12,072 bases of DNA from Halanaerobiaceae bacterium (GCA_003554685.1 PWHA01000196.1:1-12072), one strand, 5' to 3'. Counted from the first letter of the stretch, positions 1 to 6,549 are shown. Notes: generated from the letters alone by a model not told the origin. Program-made: numbers and translations.

Positions 1-345
1 CGGAAGAGGGGGCTGGATGCCGAGACCAAGAAAACCCAGACCGGAGGAGTAGAGCAAAGCAACTCCCAGATAAAGGGTTGATTGAACTATAATTATGGGA
101 AATACATTTCTTAAAATGTGACAAAAAATAATTCCGATATCGTTTTTACCCAGCGCCCGGGCAGCTTCCACATATTCCTGTTCTTTAATTTTAAAGACCT
201 CGCTCCTTACCAGCCTGATATAGATTGGCATGGTACTGATACCGACAGAAAGCATAACATTCTGCATACCGACCCCGATGACCGCTATCAAACTTAAAGC
301 CAGTAAAAAAGGAGGAAAAGCCAGCATTAAATTATCACCTGCGCT
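1..345 (-). pseudogene. C-terminal fragment of a DppC/OppC-type ABC transporter permease
   Basis: The minus-strand translation reads as the second half of a peptide/nickel ABC transporter inner-membrane permease. It has a membrane segment around LAFPPFLLALSLIAVIGVG, then the cytoplasmic EAA loop that docks the ATPase (QEYVEAARALGKNDIGIIF), then a further membrane segment ending in SSGLGFLGLGIQPP, the usual DppC tail motif. The first roughly half of a normal 280-300 residue DppC is missing: family similarity begins near 345, and a stop codon lies in frame at 421-423 with no ribosome binding site between. It runs off the left edge, so the true C-terminus is not seen. It lies downstream of a solute-binding protein fragment on the same strand, as in a dpp operon, but the permease DppB and the DppC N-terminus have been deleted. 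The family assignment is sure; pseudogene status is likely. Confidence 0.82.
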
Positions 346-378
346 GACTGAATGGGCCTGGTTTAATTTCAACAAACC

Positions 379-410
379 GGCATGCCCCATAGAGAACAAC
401 GGAGCATGCC
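379..410. other. Inverted repeat between the two transporter fragments
   Basis: Arms 379-388 (GGCATGCCCC) and 401-410 (GGAGCATGCC) pair over 10 bp with one G-T pair around a 12-nt loop. The hairpin sits at the deletion junction between the solute-binding protein fragment and the permease fragment. No proper T-tract follows on either strand, so it is a weak terminator candidate at best. It could also be a relic of the event that removed dppB. Confidence 0.4.
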
Positions 411-477
411 GGAGATGCTGTCAATTCAGAAAAATTCGATTGGCTATGCTTTATCGGGTAACCAAAGGGTAGGAAAA

Positions 478-968
478 TTAATCAGTTTGGGCTCCTGTCA
501 GGGAGAACATCTCCCAGGGATAAATAACTACACCCTCAAGCTCCTGATCAATACCCAGAACCATATTTTGAGTGTAAGGGAATATCCAGGTTGCTTCCTC
601 CCAGACTAAGCTCTGGGCTTCGTAATAGAGGTCTATTCTGGTTTCTTCATCCAGCGTCCGGCTGGCCTCTTCAATCAGGCTGTCAAACTCTTCATTATCA
701 TAGAAGGGAAGGTTAAATGCTGCCGGGGGATGCTGGGAAGAATGGAACATGGAATAAAGCACGTGATGAGCCTCTGGCAGAGGACCCCAGCCTAAAAGAG
801 CCATATGATGATCGGCCTCATGGGCAGGTCGAGAAATCATTCCCTGATAGGTAGGCCAGTCCATGGTCTCCAGGTTTACCTCAATACCGATATCGGCTAG
901 AAAGCTCTGAATTGTTTCCGAAACCTGAACATCAAGAATATACCGGCCAGAGGTAGAAAGTGATCTGT
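478..968 (-). pseudogene. C-terminal fragment of a family 5 extracellular solute-binding protein
   Basis: The minus-strand frame encodes the last ~160 residues of a DppA/OppA-type periplasmic binding protein. Similarity starts at TSGRYILDVQVSETIQSFLA (near 960) and runs through IGIEVNLETMDWPTYQGM, a GW-G region, an FYDNEEFDSLIEEA helix and a normal-looking end at a stop at 478. A full protein is ~520-580 residues with a signal peptide; about 350 N-terminal residues are absent. The open frame upstream of 968 (to stops at 1069-1074) is not binding-protein sequence but overlaps an FMN-reductase fragment in another frame. The first in-frame ATG (864) has no convincing ribosome binding site and would give a non-functional stub. 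The binding protein normally feeds oligopeptides, nickel or sugars to a DppBC permease, of which a fragment lies just downstream. Confidence 0.8.
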
Positions 969-977
969 AAAGTTTTT

Positions 978-1187
978 TTATAAAGCAGTCATAAATAATC
1001 CATATACCGGAGTAGCCATTCCCACATAGTCAAAATCCAGATAAAGATCTAATAACTCAGCCATATCGTCATCAATTGCGCATTTACCAGGAGTCTCTCC
1101 CCAGCAAACAAAACAACCACGACAGTGTTTGATATCTTTTTCAATTAGAAAAACTTCAACTGTCTCAGCTCCCGCCTCCCTCGCCCC
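978..1187 (-). pseudogene. Internal fragment of an NADPH-dependent FMN reductase / flavodoxin-fold oxidoreductase
   Basis: The minus-strand frame between a stop at 1188-1190 and a TAA at 978-980 gives 69 residues with a clear family pattern: GAREAGAETVEVFLIEKDIK, then C-x2-C-x2-C in HCRGCFVCWGETPGKC, then DDDMAEL and DFDYVGMATPVYGLFMTA. This matches the iron-sulfur-flavoprotein-like NAD(P)H:FMN reductases, in which the helix GAREAGAE follows the N-terminal MKVLGISGSPR strand-loop and the Cys-rich loop precedes a KDDM helix. Both ends are missing: the FMN phosphate-binding N-terminus (about 25 residues) and the C-terminal half (about 100 residues). No start codon or ribosome binding site is present. 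The breakpoint near 975 fuses it to the solute-binding-protein fragment. The call rests on motif memory, not a search. Confidence 0.65.
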
Positions 1188-1235
1188 CTACAAAAGGGGC
1201 TCAATATTTAAATGACTACTACTTCGATTTGGCTG

Positions 1236-1526
1236 ACCTTCCGCCAGGGTCGAGAAACTTCCTTTTGAGGATGCGTCTTTCGATGTGGTAATGTCGAATG
1301 GTGTTATTAGCCTCTCAGCCGAGAAGAACCGGGTCTTTTAAAAAAGCAAACCGGGTTCTTAAACCGGGTGGAAGGTTGGTGCTCTCAGACATCATCAGTG
1401 AAGAACAACTGCCAGACAGCAGCAAAAATGATGCAGTTCGCTGGGCTCTCATTTGCGAATACTATCCGGGGAGATTTTTATCTCTCTGGCATTGACCAGT
1501 ATGCCACTCCCATTATAAAGGCATAA
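1236..1526 (+). pseudogene. Frameshifted remnant of an arsenite S-adenosylmethionine methyltransferase (ArsM-like)
   Basis: Three plus-strand frames together spell the middle of a class I SAM methyltransferase of the ArsM type. FRQGR (from 1239) continues as VEKLPFEDASFDVVMSNGVI in another frame. That frame stops at 1339-1341 in a T/A homopolymer and resumes as KKANRVLKPGGRLVLSDIIS. After another shift, GDFYLSGIDQYATPIIKA follows to a TAA at 1524-1526. The SNGVI-LS segment and RVLKPGG-L--SDI are hallmarks of arsenite methyltransferases, which turn As(III) into methylarsenicals. The N-terminal SAM-binding motif I (GxGxG) and the conserved Cys residues are absent. At least three frame breaks and a lost N-terminus make this a dead gene. 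Other SAM methyltransferases share motif III (LKPGG), so the substrate is inferred from the SNGVI region. Confidence 0.7.
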
Positions 1527-1596
1527 AGGCAAACCAGCCATTAACCTGCCCCGGAGAATAAGGCTGACATCTATAAAAACACAGGTTAAACTGTAA

Positions 1597-1632
1597 AACG
1601 GCTGGCTTAATTGCCAGCTGTTCTAATATTTT
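1597..1632 (+). terminator. Intrinsic terminator after the methyltransferase remnant
   Basis: A 10-bp stem (1597-1606 with 1613-1622; AACGGCTGGC / GCCAGCTGTT, one G-T pair) has loop TTAATT and is followed by CTAATATTTTT. It lies 70 nt past the arsM-like stop codon and is probably the original terminator of that lost gene. It also insulates the katG leader from upstream read-through. Confidence 0.7.
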
Positions 1633-1673
1633 TCCATATATATGAGTCAGAAGCAGGAATCTCATTTTTGATA

Positions 1674-1741
1674 GGGAATTATTAATACAAGTACAAGAGT
1701 AACCATACTGTTAAATACTTAACTCCGTTTTAATAATTCCC
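1674..1741. repeat. 12-bp perfect inverted repeat upstream of katG
   Basis: GGGAATTATTAA at 1674-1685 is matched by its exact reverse complement TTAATAATTCCC at 1730-1741, with 44 nt between. The pair lies about 200-260 bp upstream of the katG start. The arms are AT-rich and resemble half sites of Fur/PerR-type operators (AATTATTA), but neither arm is a full PerR box. It could be an operator pair bridged by a looped repressor, the ends of a 68-bp miniature element, or a long-range RNA stem. Confidence 0.5.
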
Positions 1742-1840
1742 GGTATTGAGCGGGAGGCAGCAGCCTGCCAGTTTATGCGCCCTCAGTTATACCTGACAGA
1801 TCCGGTCAGGAAGCACTCCTGGAATGTTACTTTTGCTTAT

Positions 1841-1876
1841 TTTGTCGAAGAAACGAGAAGAACCCGGTACCCACCA
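1841..1876 (+). repeat. Dispersed repeat, copy 1 (katG leader)
   Basis: TTTGTCGAA (1841-1849), 10 unconserved bases, GAACCCGGTACC (1860-1871), one base, ACCA (1873-1876). The same blocks with identical spacing and orientation occur at 11557-11592. GGTACC is palindromic, but the wider block is not. This copy lies 58-94 nt upstream of the katG ATG. Both copies can be read in one frame as FVE-x4-TRY-x-P-x-K, so a shared coding relic is possible. Confidence 0.5.
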
Positions 1877-1934
1877 AATAAACTCGCACCAAAGATACAG
1901 AACAAACTAAAGGGAGCACTAAGGAGGAAATACC

Positions 1935-4133
1935 ATGAGCAAAGAAAGGGAATGTCCTGTAACTGGAGCAACAGGCGAGAGCCGAATTAAGGACGGAACA
2001 ACAAATCTTGACTGGTGGCCGGACAAATTAAATCTTGATATTCTTCACCTGCATTCTGAAAAATCGAATCCAATGAATCCTGATTTTGATTATGCGGAAG
2101 AATTCAAGAAACTGGATTTGCAGGCCATAAAGAATGATATCTATGATTTAATGACAGACTCGCAGGATTGGTGGCCAGCTGACTGGGGTCATTATGGCGG
2201 CCTATTTATCCGGATGGCCTGGCATAGTGCTGGCACTTATCGATTGTTTGATGGTCGCGGTGGGGGAAGTACTGGAAATCAGCGGCTGGCACCCCTCAAT
2301 AGCTGGCCGGATAATGCCAATTTAGATAAGGCCAGGAGACTTTTGTGGCCCATAAAACAGAAGTATGGAAAAAAAATATCATGGGCTGATTTAATTATAC
2401 TTGCCGGCAACTGTGCTCTGGAATCAATGGGTTTTGAACCGATCGGATTTGGTGGAGGGCGTGAAGATATCTGGGAACCGGAAAAAGACATATACTGGGG
2501 TAAAGAAAAGGAATGGCTCGCTAACGAAAGGTATCGAGGGGGGCGTGATTTAGAAGAACCTCTCGCCGCAACTCATATGGGACTTATCTATGTTAATCCA
2601 GAGGGGCCGGATGGCAATCCCGACCCTGAAGCTTCCGGTGAAGCCGTCAGAGAAACATTTGCCCGGATGGGAATGAGTGATGAAGAAACAGTAGCGCTAG
2701 TTGCCGGGGGACATGCCTTTGGTAAGTGTCACGGTGCTGGTGACGACTCATTGCTTGGTCCGGAGCCGGAAGCCGCTCCTATTGAAGAGCAGGGTCTGGG
2801 ATGGATTAGTGAGTTTAAATCCGGCAAGGGAGAGCATACGATAACCAGCGGGATAGAAGGTGCCTGGACACCGGATCCGACTCAATGGGATCATGATTAC
2901 CTGAGATTGCTGTTTGAGTATGAGTGGGAGCTGGTAGAGAGCCCTGCCGGAGCCAAACAGTGGCTTGCTAAAGATGTTAAGGAAGAGGATATGGTGCGGG
3001 ATGCTCATAATCCTGATAAGAAACTGAGGCCGATGATGACTACTGCCGACCTTTCTTTGAAATTTGATCCAGTTCTGGAACCGATAGCCCGGGAATTTTA
3101 TGAAAACCCGGGAACCCTGGACGAAGCCTTTGCTAAAGCTTGGTTTAAATTAATTCATCGTGACATGGGCCCAAAATCCAGATATCTGGGAGAAGAAGTT
3201 CCAGAAGAGGATTTTATCTGGCAGGATCCGCTGCCGGAAGCCGATTATGCCCTGGTTGAGGAAGAAGATATAGCCGGGCTTAAAGAGAAGATTCTGGCTG
3301 CGGAATTATCGATATCCGAGCTTGTTAAAATTGCCTGGGCCTCGGCATCAACCTATCGGGACTCCGATAAACGCGGAGGAGCCAATGGGGCCAGAATCAG
3401 ACTTGAACCGCAAAAAGACTGGACAGTTAATCAACCTGAACAACTGCAGAAGGTATTGCAGGTTCTGGGGGCAATTCAGAAAGAATTTAATCAAGCTCAA
3501 ACAACAGGCAAAAAAATTTCCCTGGCAGATTTGATAGTATTAGGCGGATGTGCTGCAATTGAAAAGGCTGCCAGGGAGGCAGGTCATGAGGTGACAGTTC
3601 CCTTTACACCGGGGCGGGTCGACGCTTCTCAGGATGAGACCGAGGAGGATTTTTATTCCCTGATCGAACCAGAAGCAGATGGCTTCCGCAACTTTACCAA
3701 AAACAAGTACACCATACCGCCAGAAAGAATGTTAGTTGATAAAGCCCAGCTGCTCACATTAACTGCGCCGGAGATGACGGTTTTAGTAGGTGGTTTAAGG
3801 GTATTAGGAGCAAACTACGAAAATTGCCAGCACGGGGTATTTACTGACCGAACCGGACAATTAAGCAATGATTTTTTCGTAAATCTCCTTGATATGACAA
3901 CTGACTGGGAGCCATCAGCAGAGGATGAAGATATCTATGAGGGTAGAGATCGGTCATCCGGAGAGCTTAAGTGGACAGGAACAAGAGTGGATTTAATCTT
4001 TGGTTCTGATTCCAGACTGCGGGCCATTTCAGAGGTATATGCCTGTGATGATGCTGAAGATAAATTTGTCCAGGATTTCATTTCAGCCTGGAATAAGGTG
4101 ATGAAAGCTGACCGCTTTGATCTAGTTGAATAG
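1935..4133 (+). CDS. katG: Bifunctional catalase-peroxidase KatG
   Basis: The 732-residue product is a complete KatG, a cytoplasmic heme b enzyme that dismutates H2O2 and acts as a peroxidase. The N-terminal catalytic domain shows the distal triad R93-W96-H97 in IRMAWHSAGTYR, proximal His260 in AGGHAFGKCHG with Asp372 (TADLSLKFDP) and Trp311 as partners, and all members of the Met-Tyr-Trp adduct needed for catalase activity: W96, Y219 (GLIYVNPEGPDG) and M245 (FARMGMSDEE). The mobile arginine is R409 (HRDMGP). The C-terminal half (about 430-732) is the degenerate second peroxidase domain that lacks heme ligands, as normal for KatG. The start is set by AAGGAGG at 1921-1927, 7 nt before ATG. The gene stands alone, with debris and a terminator upstream and a strong terminator at 4344-4381. 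No clean promoter or PerR box could be picked out. In a presumed strict anaerobe the gene may have been acquired by transfer (inference). Confidence 0.98.
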   Translation: MSKERECPVTGATGESRIKDGTTNLDWWPDKLNLDILHLHSEKSNPMNPDFDYAEEFKKLDLQAIKNDIYDLMTDSQDWWPADWGHYGGLFIRMAWHSAGTYRLFDGRGGGSTGNQRLAPLNSWPDNANLDKARRLLWPIKQKYGKKISWADLIILAGNCALESMGFEPIGFGGGREDIWEPEKDIYWGKEKEWLANERYRGGRDLEEPLAATHMGLIYVNPEGPDGNPDPEASGEAVRETFARMGMSDEETVALVAGGHAFGKCHGAGDDSLLGPEPEAAPIEEQGLGWISEFKSGKGEHTITSGIEGAWTPDPTQWDHDYLRLLFEYEWELVESPAGAKQWLAKDVKEEDMVRDAHNPDKKLRPMMTTADLSLKFDPVLEPIAREFYENPGTLDEAFAKAWFKLIHRDMGPKSRYLGEEVPEEDFIWQDPLPEADYALVEEEDIAGLKEKILAAELSISELVKIAWASASTYRDSDKRGGANGARIRLEPQKDWTVNQPEQLQKVLQVLGAIQKEFNQAQTTGKKISLADLIVLGGCAAIEKAAREAGHEVTVPFTPGRVDASQDETEEDFYSLIEPEADGFRNFTKNKYTIPPERMLVDKAQLLTLTAPEMTVLVGGLRVLGANYENCQHGVFTDRTGQLSNDFFVNLLDMTTDWEPSAEDEDIYEGRDRSSGELKWTGTRVDLIFGSDSRLRAISEVYACDDAEDKFVQDFISAWNKVMKADRFDLVE

Positions 4134-4252
4134 TAAAATAGCTAAATAACTGAATAACAGAATAGTAGAATGGCTGAATAGCACAATTGCAGAATTACAG
4201 AATTGCAGAGTTGCAGAATATCAGCATTTCAGAATTACAGAATGTCAGCTAA
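4125..4252. repeat. Degenerate 8-bp tandem repeat, 16 units, overlapping the katG stop
   Basis: The stretch divides without gaps into 16 consecutive 8-mers. In order they include GTTGAATA, GTAAAATA, GCTAAATA, ACTGAATA, ACAGAATA, GCAGAATT, ACAGAATT, GCAGAATA, TCAGAATT and ACAGAATG; the consensus is about GCAGAATT. The first unit starts inside the last two sense codons of katG (GTT GAA TAG), so the stop codon lies in the array. The 8-bp period is not a multiple of three. No open reading frame or hairpin explains it. The closest matches lie in the middle and the units decay outward, typical of an old slippage array. Confidence 0.8.
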
Positions 4253-4343
4253 CGGGAATGCGCCTAATGCTCCTTTTGTGTCTTGTGTTTATTGAGGAAA
4301 TAATTCTGATAATCTTGGATATTTGGCTTAAATAAATTTATGC

Positions 4344-4390
4344 AGGGGAAGGTTAACTTGTGCTTGAGTTAACCTTCCCCTTTATTTTAT
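4344..4390 (+). terminator. Strong intrinsic terminator of katG
   Basis: A perfect 15-bp stem (4344-4358 with 4367-4381; left arm AGGGGAAGGTTAACT) with an 8-nt loop is followed by TTATTTTATTT. It lies about 210 nt past the katG stop, beyond the 8-bp array, so the array would be part of the katG transcript. Confidence 0.88.
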
Positions 4391-4448
4391 TTCACCATAT
4401 TATATTACCATTTTAGAGTTTTTTAAGGGTAAAAATTAAAATTATCTC

Positions 4449-4493
4449 GGGGTATAAGGGGTATAAGGGGTATGAGGGGTATGAGGGGTATAA
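4449..4493 (+). repeat. 9-bp G-tract tandem repeat (G-quadruplex motif)
   Basis: Five consecutive units of GGGGTATAA or GGGGTATGA run from 4449 to 4493. Each unit has a four-G tract followed by a five-base linker, so the plus strand fits a canonical G4 pattern (GGGG-N5 repeated five times). It lies in an otherwise featureless AT-rich gap between the katG terminator and the toxin-antitoxin promoter. The minus-strand reading TYR-PRO-rich peptide is a by-product of the repeat. From 4494 to 4733 no further structure is seen. Confidence 0.85.
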
Positions 4494-4733
4494 AAAGATA
4501 AATATTTTTAACTGTTTTACCCTGGAAATAATGCTTTTAGCATGTATTTTTTTGATAATTGCGAAGATTTCGGTACAGAACACATAAGTTTCCGGCACGT
4601 AAGACAGAAATTATGCAGCAGAATTAAATTATATGTACAAATATCTCTTTAGTGAATCAATTTTTCTTCTGCTATATCATGATCATTATCCTGATCCTGT
4701 GAAAAGCTTTCCAGATTTTAAACAAAACAATAT

Positions 4734-4762
4734 TTGCAGCTTGTCCTGAAATTAGGTATAAT
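4734..4762 (+). promoter_or_regulatory. Sigma-A-type promoter of the toxin-antitoxin pair
   Basis: TTGCAG (4734-4739) as the -35 element, a 17-bp spacer, then a perfect TATAAT (4757-4762) as the -10 element. Transcription would start near 4769, about 40 nt before the antitoxin ATG. Confidence 0.75.
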
Positions 4763-4774
4763 AAATATGTAAGA

Positions 4775-4790
4775 AGTATTACAGTATTAC
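4775..4790 (+). promoter_or_regulatory. Tandem direct repeat, candidate autoregulatory operator
   Basis: AGTATTAC occurs twice head to tail (4775-4782 and 4783-4790), just downstream of the predicted transcription start and 17 nt before the antitoxin start codon. AbrB-type antitoxins usually repress their own promoter, so this is a plausible binding site, but that is inference from position. Confidence 0.45.
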
Positions 4791-4807
4791 TTTGAGGAGG
4801 GAGTAAA

Positions 4808-5095
4808 ATGAGTGTCGCCGCTGAAACCAGAAGTGTTACGAGCAAGGGTCAGGTTACCATACCCAAGAAGTTCCGGAAAAGATTGAATATTAAGCCCAGC
4901 GATAAAGTCAAATTTGAACTGAAAGAAATCAAGGGAGAGCTTTGTCTGACGCTAAGCAAGCCCTCCGCATTTTCTTATCTGCTGGAAGAGCTGCAGGAGG
5001 AAGTCGAAAAAAAGGATTTAAACAAAGAAGAAGTCGAGCAGATGATTGAGGAAGCCCGGGAGAAACTGGTTAAGGATTTATATCCGGATGTATAG
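4808..5095 (+). CDS. AbrB/SpoVT-domain antitoxin
   Basis: The 95-residue protein starts with a swapped-hairpin AbrB/MazE/SpoVT DNA-binding domain (about residues 6-52) containing the signature VTSKGQVTIPKKFRKRLNIK followed by GDKV-like DKVKFEL. A charged, coiled-coil-like helix (about 58-92, rich in Glu and Lys) probably wraps and neutralises the toxin. GAGGAGG-type ribosome binding site at 4794-4801 supports this ATG. It overlaps the PIN toxin gene by 8 nt (ATGTATAG), the classic antitoxin-first arrangement. The protein is expected to bind the promoter region and repress the operon, with toxin as co-repressor (family knowledge). Confidence 0.9.
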   Translation: MSVAAETRSVTSKGQVTIPKKFRKRLNIKPSDKVKFELKEIKGELCLTLSKPSAFSYLLEELQEEVEKKDLNKEEVEQMIEEAREKLVKDLYPDV

Positions 5096-5522
5096 GTGGT
5101 TGCTGGATACTAATATTATCATTTCCGGTTTGTTTTGGTCGGGAAAAGAAAGTGAGCTGCTGGAATTAGCAGTGGCAGGCGAGTACAAAGCTATTATATC
5201 TGAATTTGTCCTTCGGGAAACTAAAAACGTAATAGCAGCTAAATTTTCTGAAATGGCAGATAAGGCAGAAACAGTTTTAAATCTGCTGGTTGAATCAGCA
5301 GAAAGATATCCCTTGCTCTCTGCCCGAGAGGTTAAACAGTTCATAAATAGCCGGGATCTGGAGATTGACCTAAATAAGGGCGATCTGATAATTTTAGCTA
5401 CCGCTTTTAATGCTAAAGCAGAGGCCATAGTTACAGGAGATAAAGATTTTCATAAACCTGAAATAAATAAATTAATACAAATCATCGGAACCGCTCAAGC
5501 TTTGCAGAAGTTAAAGCCCTAA
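5088..5522 (+). CDS. PIN-domain toxin (putative ribonuclease)
   Basis: The 144-residue protein is a PIN-domain nuclease of the type annotated as a putative toxin-antitoxin component (COG1569/PIN_3-like). Catalytic acidic residues are visible at D7 (WLLDTNIIISG), E44 (VLRETKNVI), D99 (NKGDLIILATA) and D118 (IVTGDKDF), so the Mg2+ site looks complete. The start was set at ATG 5088, whose MYRWLLDTN is the normal PIN N-terminus, rather than an upstream ATG at 5046 inside the antitoxin gene; the 8-nt overlap with the antitoxin suggests translational coupling. Such toxins cleave RNA when the antitoxin is degraded. The RNA target cannot be read from the sequence. Confidence 0.88.
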   Translation: MYRWLLDTNIIISGLFWSGKESELLELAVAGEYKAIISEFVLRETKNVIAAKFSEMADKAETVLNLLVESAERYPLLSAREVKQFINSRDLEIDLNKGDLIILATAFNAKAEAIVTGDKDFHKPEINKLIQIIGTAQALQKLKP

Positions 5523-5534
5523 CCGGCTCAAAAG

Positions 5535-5558
5535 CTCCCGGGCTTTCAATCCTGGGAG
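5535..5558 (+). terminator. Hairpin after the toxin gene, probable terminator
   Basis: CTCCCGGG (5535-5542) pairs with CCTGGGAG (5551-5558) over 8 bp with one G-T pair and an 8-nt loop. A TTTTTT run follows six bases later (5565-5570). The offset between stem and T-run makes it a weaker terminator than the others here. Confidence 0.5.
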
Positions 5559-5637
5559 TAACGATTTTTTCTGGCAATGCATCTCACCTCTTCCTTTAAA
5601 GTTCAACTAGCTCCTGAAAGAAGATCCTGATTTTTTA

Positions 5638-6399
5638 GTGAAAAGAACTGCAACTCCAAGATATAATTATGTAGCGATGAATCAGGAAACTACTGAGAAT
5701 CCAGAGATTATGCAGGACCCCTATTTTAGAAAAGCTGTCACCCATGCCCTTGATCGAGTGGGAATTATTGAAAACATTAAAGCAGGCCTTGGACAGCCCG
5801 GGAAATCAGCGGTAATGCCCTATATGGATCACTTTAATGCTGAGCTTGATTATCCTGAATACGATATGGACAAAGCCCGGGAATATATTGAAAAATCCGG
5901 GCTTGAAGGAGGAGAAACGGTCAACCTCTATGTTGCCGAAGGAGATTTCTGGGAATCTGTTGCTGAAATACTTGCTTATGAGCTCAATAATCTTGGGATT
6001 GAAGTTAACCTGAGGGTTGAAGAGTATGGAGCATATCTTGATAGGCTGTATGAAACTAAAGATTTTGATATGTATGTATTTGGTTGGACCGGCCAGATTG
6101 ATCCTGATAGAGCTATGTATCGTCAATTTCACAGTGAAGGATTAAATAGGGTTGGCTTTTCCAATGAGCGGGTAGATGAATTATTGGAGAAAGGCAGAAC
6201 AGTAAATCCAGCAAGTCAGGAATCCAGAGAAATTTACCAAGAAATTCAGGAGCTTATTTTAGCAGAGAATCCCAAAGCATTTATTGACTATGATGAAGAG
6301 GTTACTGTAATCCATGCTGTTTTTGAAGGTTTTGAAGTTCATCCCTATAATGCTAACAACTGGATACAGCTTTTTGACAGAGTAACCCGGGTGGAGTAA
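5638..6399 (+). pseudogene. C-terminal half of a second family 5 solute-binding protein
   Basis: The frame encodes about 253 residues matching the C-terminal part of a DppA/OppA-type binding protein: PRYNYVAMN, then DPYFRKAVTHALDRVGIIEN, the GQPGKSAVMP loop, YDMDKAREYIEKSGL, ILAYELNNLGIEVNLRVEEY, a VFGWTGQIDPDR loop, FSNERVDELLEKG, and a normal end. A full protein has ~500-550 residues; the signal peptide and the N-terminal ~280 residues are gone. An in-frame stop lies just upstream (5608-5610). The only nearby start is GTG at 5638, without a good ribosome binding site. It differs in sequence from the binding-protein fragment at 478-968 and is therefore another paralogue. The reading frame is still clean over 760 nt, so truncation is probably recent. 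No permease or ATPase genes accompany it. Confidence 0.8.
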
Positions 6400-6501
6400 G
6401 GAGTCTAAATCCCCGGATAAATAAAAAATTAAAAATTATGAACAGCCAGCACTGGAAGCTGGCCGGTCATTTGCTTTACACAAACACATTGGCATATATT
6501 C

Positions 6502-6531
6502 TTGACAAAATTGATAGATTTTATATATAAT
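6502..6531 (+). promoter_or_regulatory. Near-consensus sigma-A promoter
   Basis: TTGACA (6502-6507), 18-bp spacer, TATAAT (6526-6531): both hexamers are perfect. Transcription would begin near 6538, only about 12 nt before the short frame at 6550. No intact gene follows on this strand before 7084, about 545 nt downstream, so the promoter may be an orphan left by gene loss or may drive the exported-protein gene through the insertion-sequence remnant. Confidence 0.75.
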
Positions 6532-6549
6532 AGAAAAGAGTATGATAAA

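Noticed and set aside
230..609. Two overlapping plus-strand open frames (230-472 and 382-609)
   Set aside because: They lie antisense to clear DppC and solute-binding-protein coding remnants, have no ribosome binding sites and give no recognisable protein.
1775..1990. Plus-strand 71-residue frame in the katG leader
   Set aside because: It runs into katG in a different frame, lacks a ribosome binding site and resembles no family; only its FVE-TRY part is shared with 11557-11592, reported as a dispersed repeat.
4413..4598. Minus-strand 61-residue frame with a repetitive Tyr-Pro-Ser/Leu segment
   Set aside because: The peptide repeat is only the translation of the 9-bp G-tract repeat; no ribosome binding site and no homology pattern.
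6445..6463. Hairpin GCCAGC-loop-GCTGGC after the second binding-protein fragment
   Set aside because: Only six base pairs and no T-tract on either strand, so it is not supported as a terminator.
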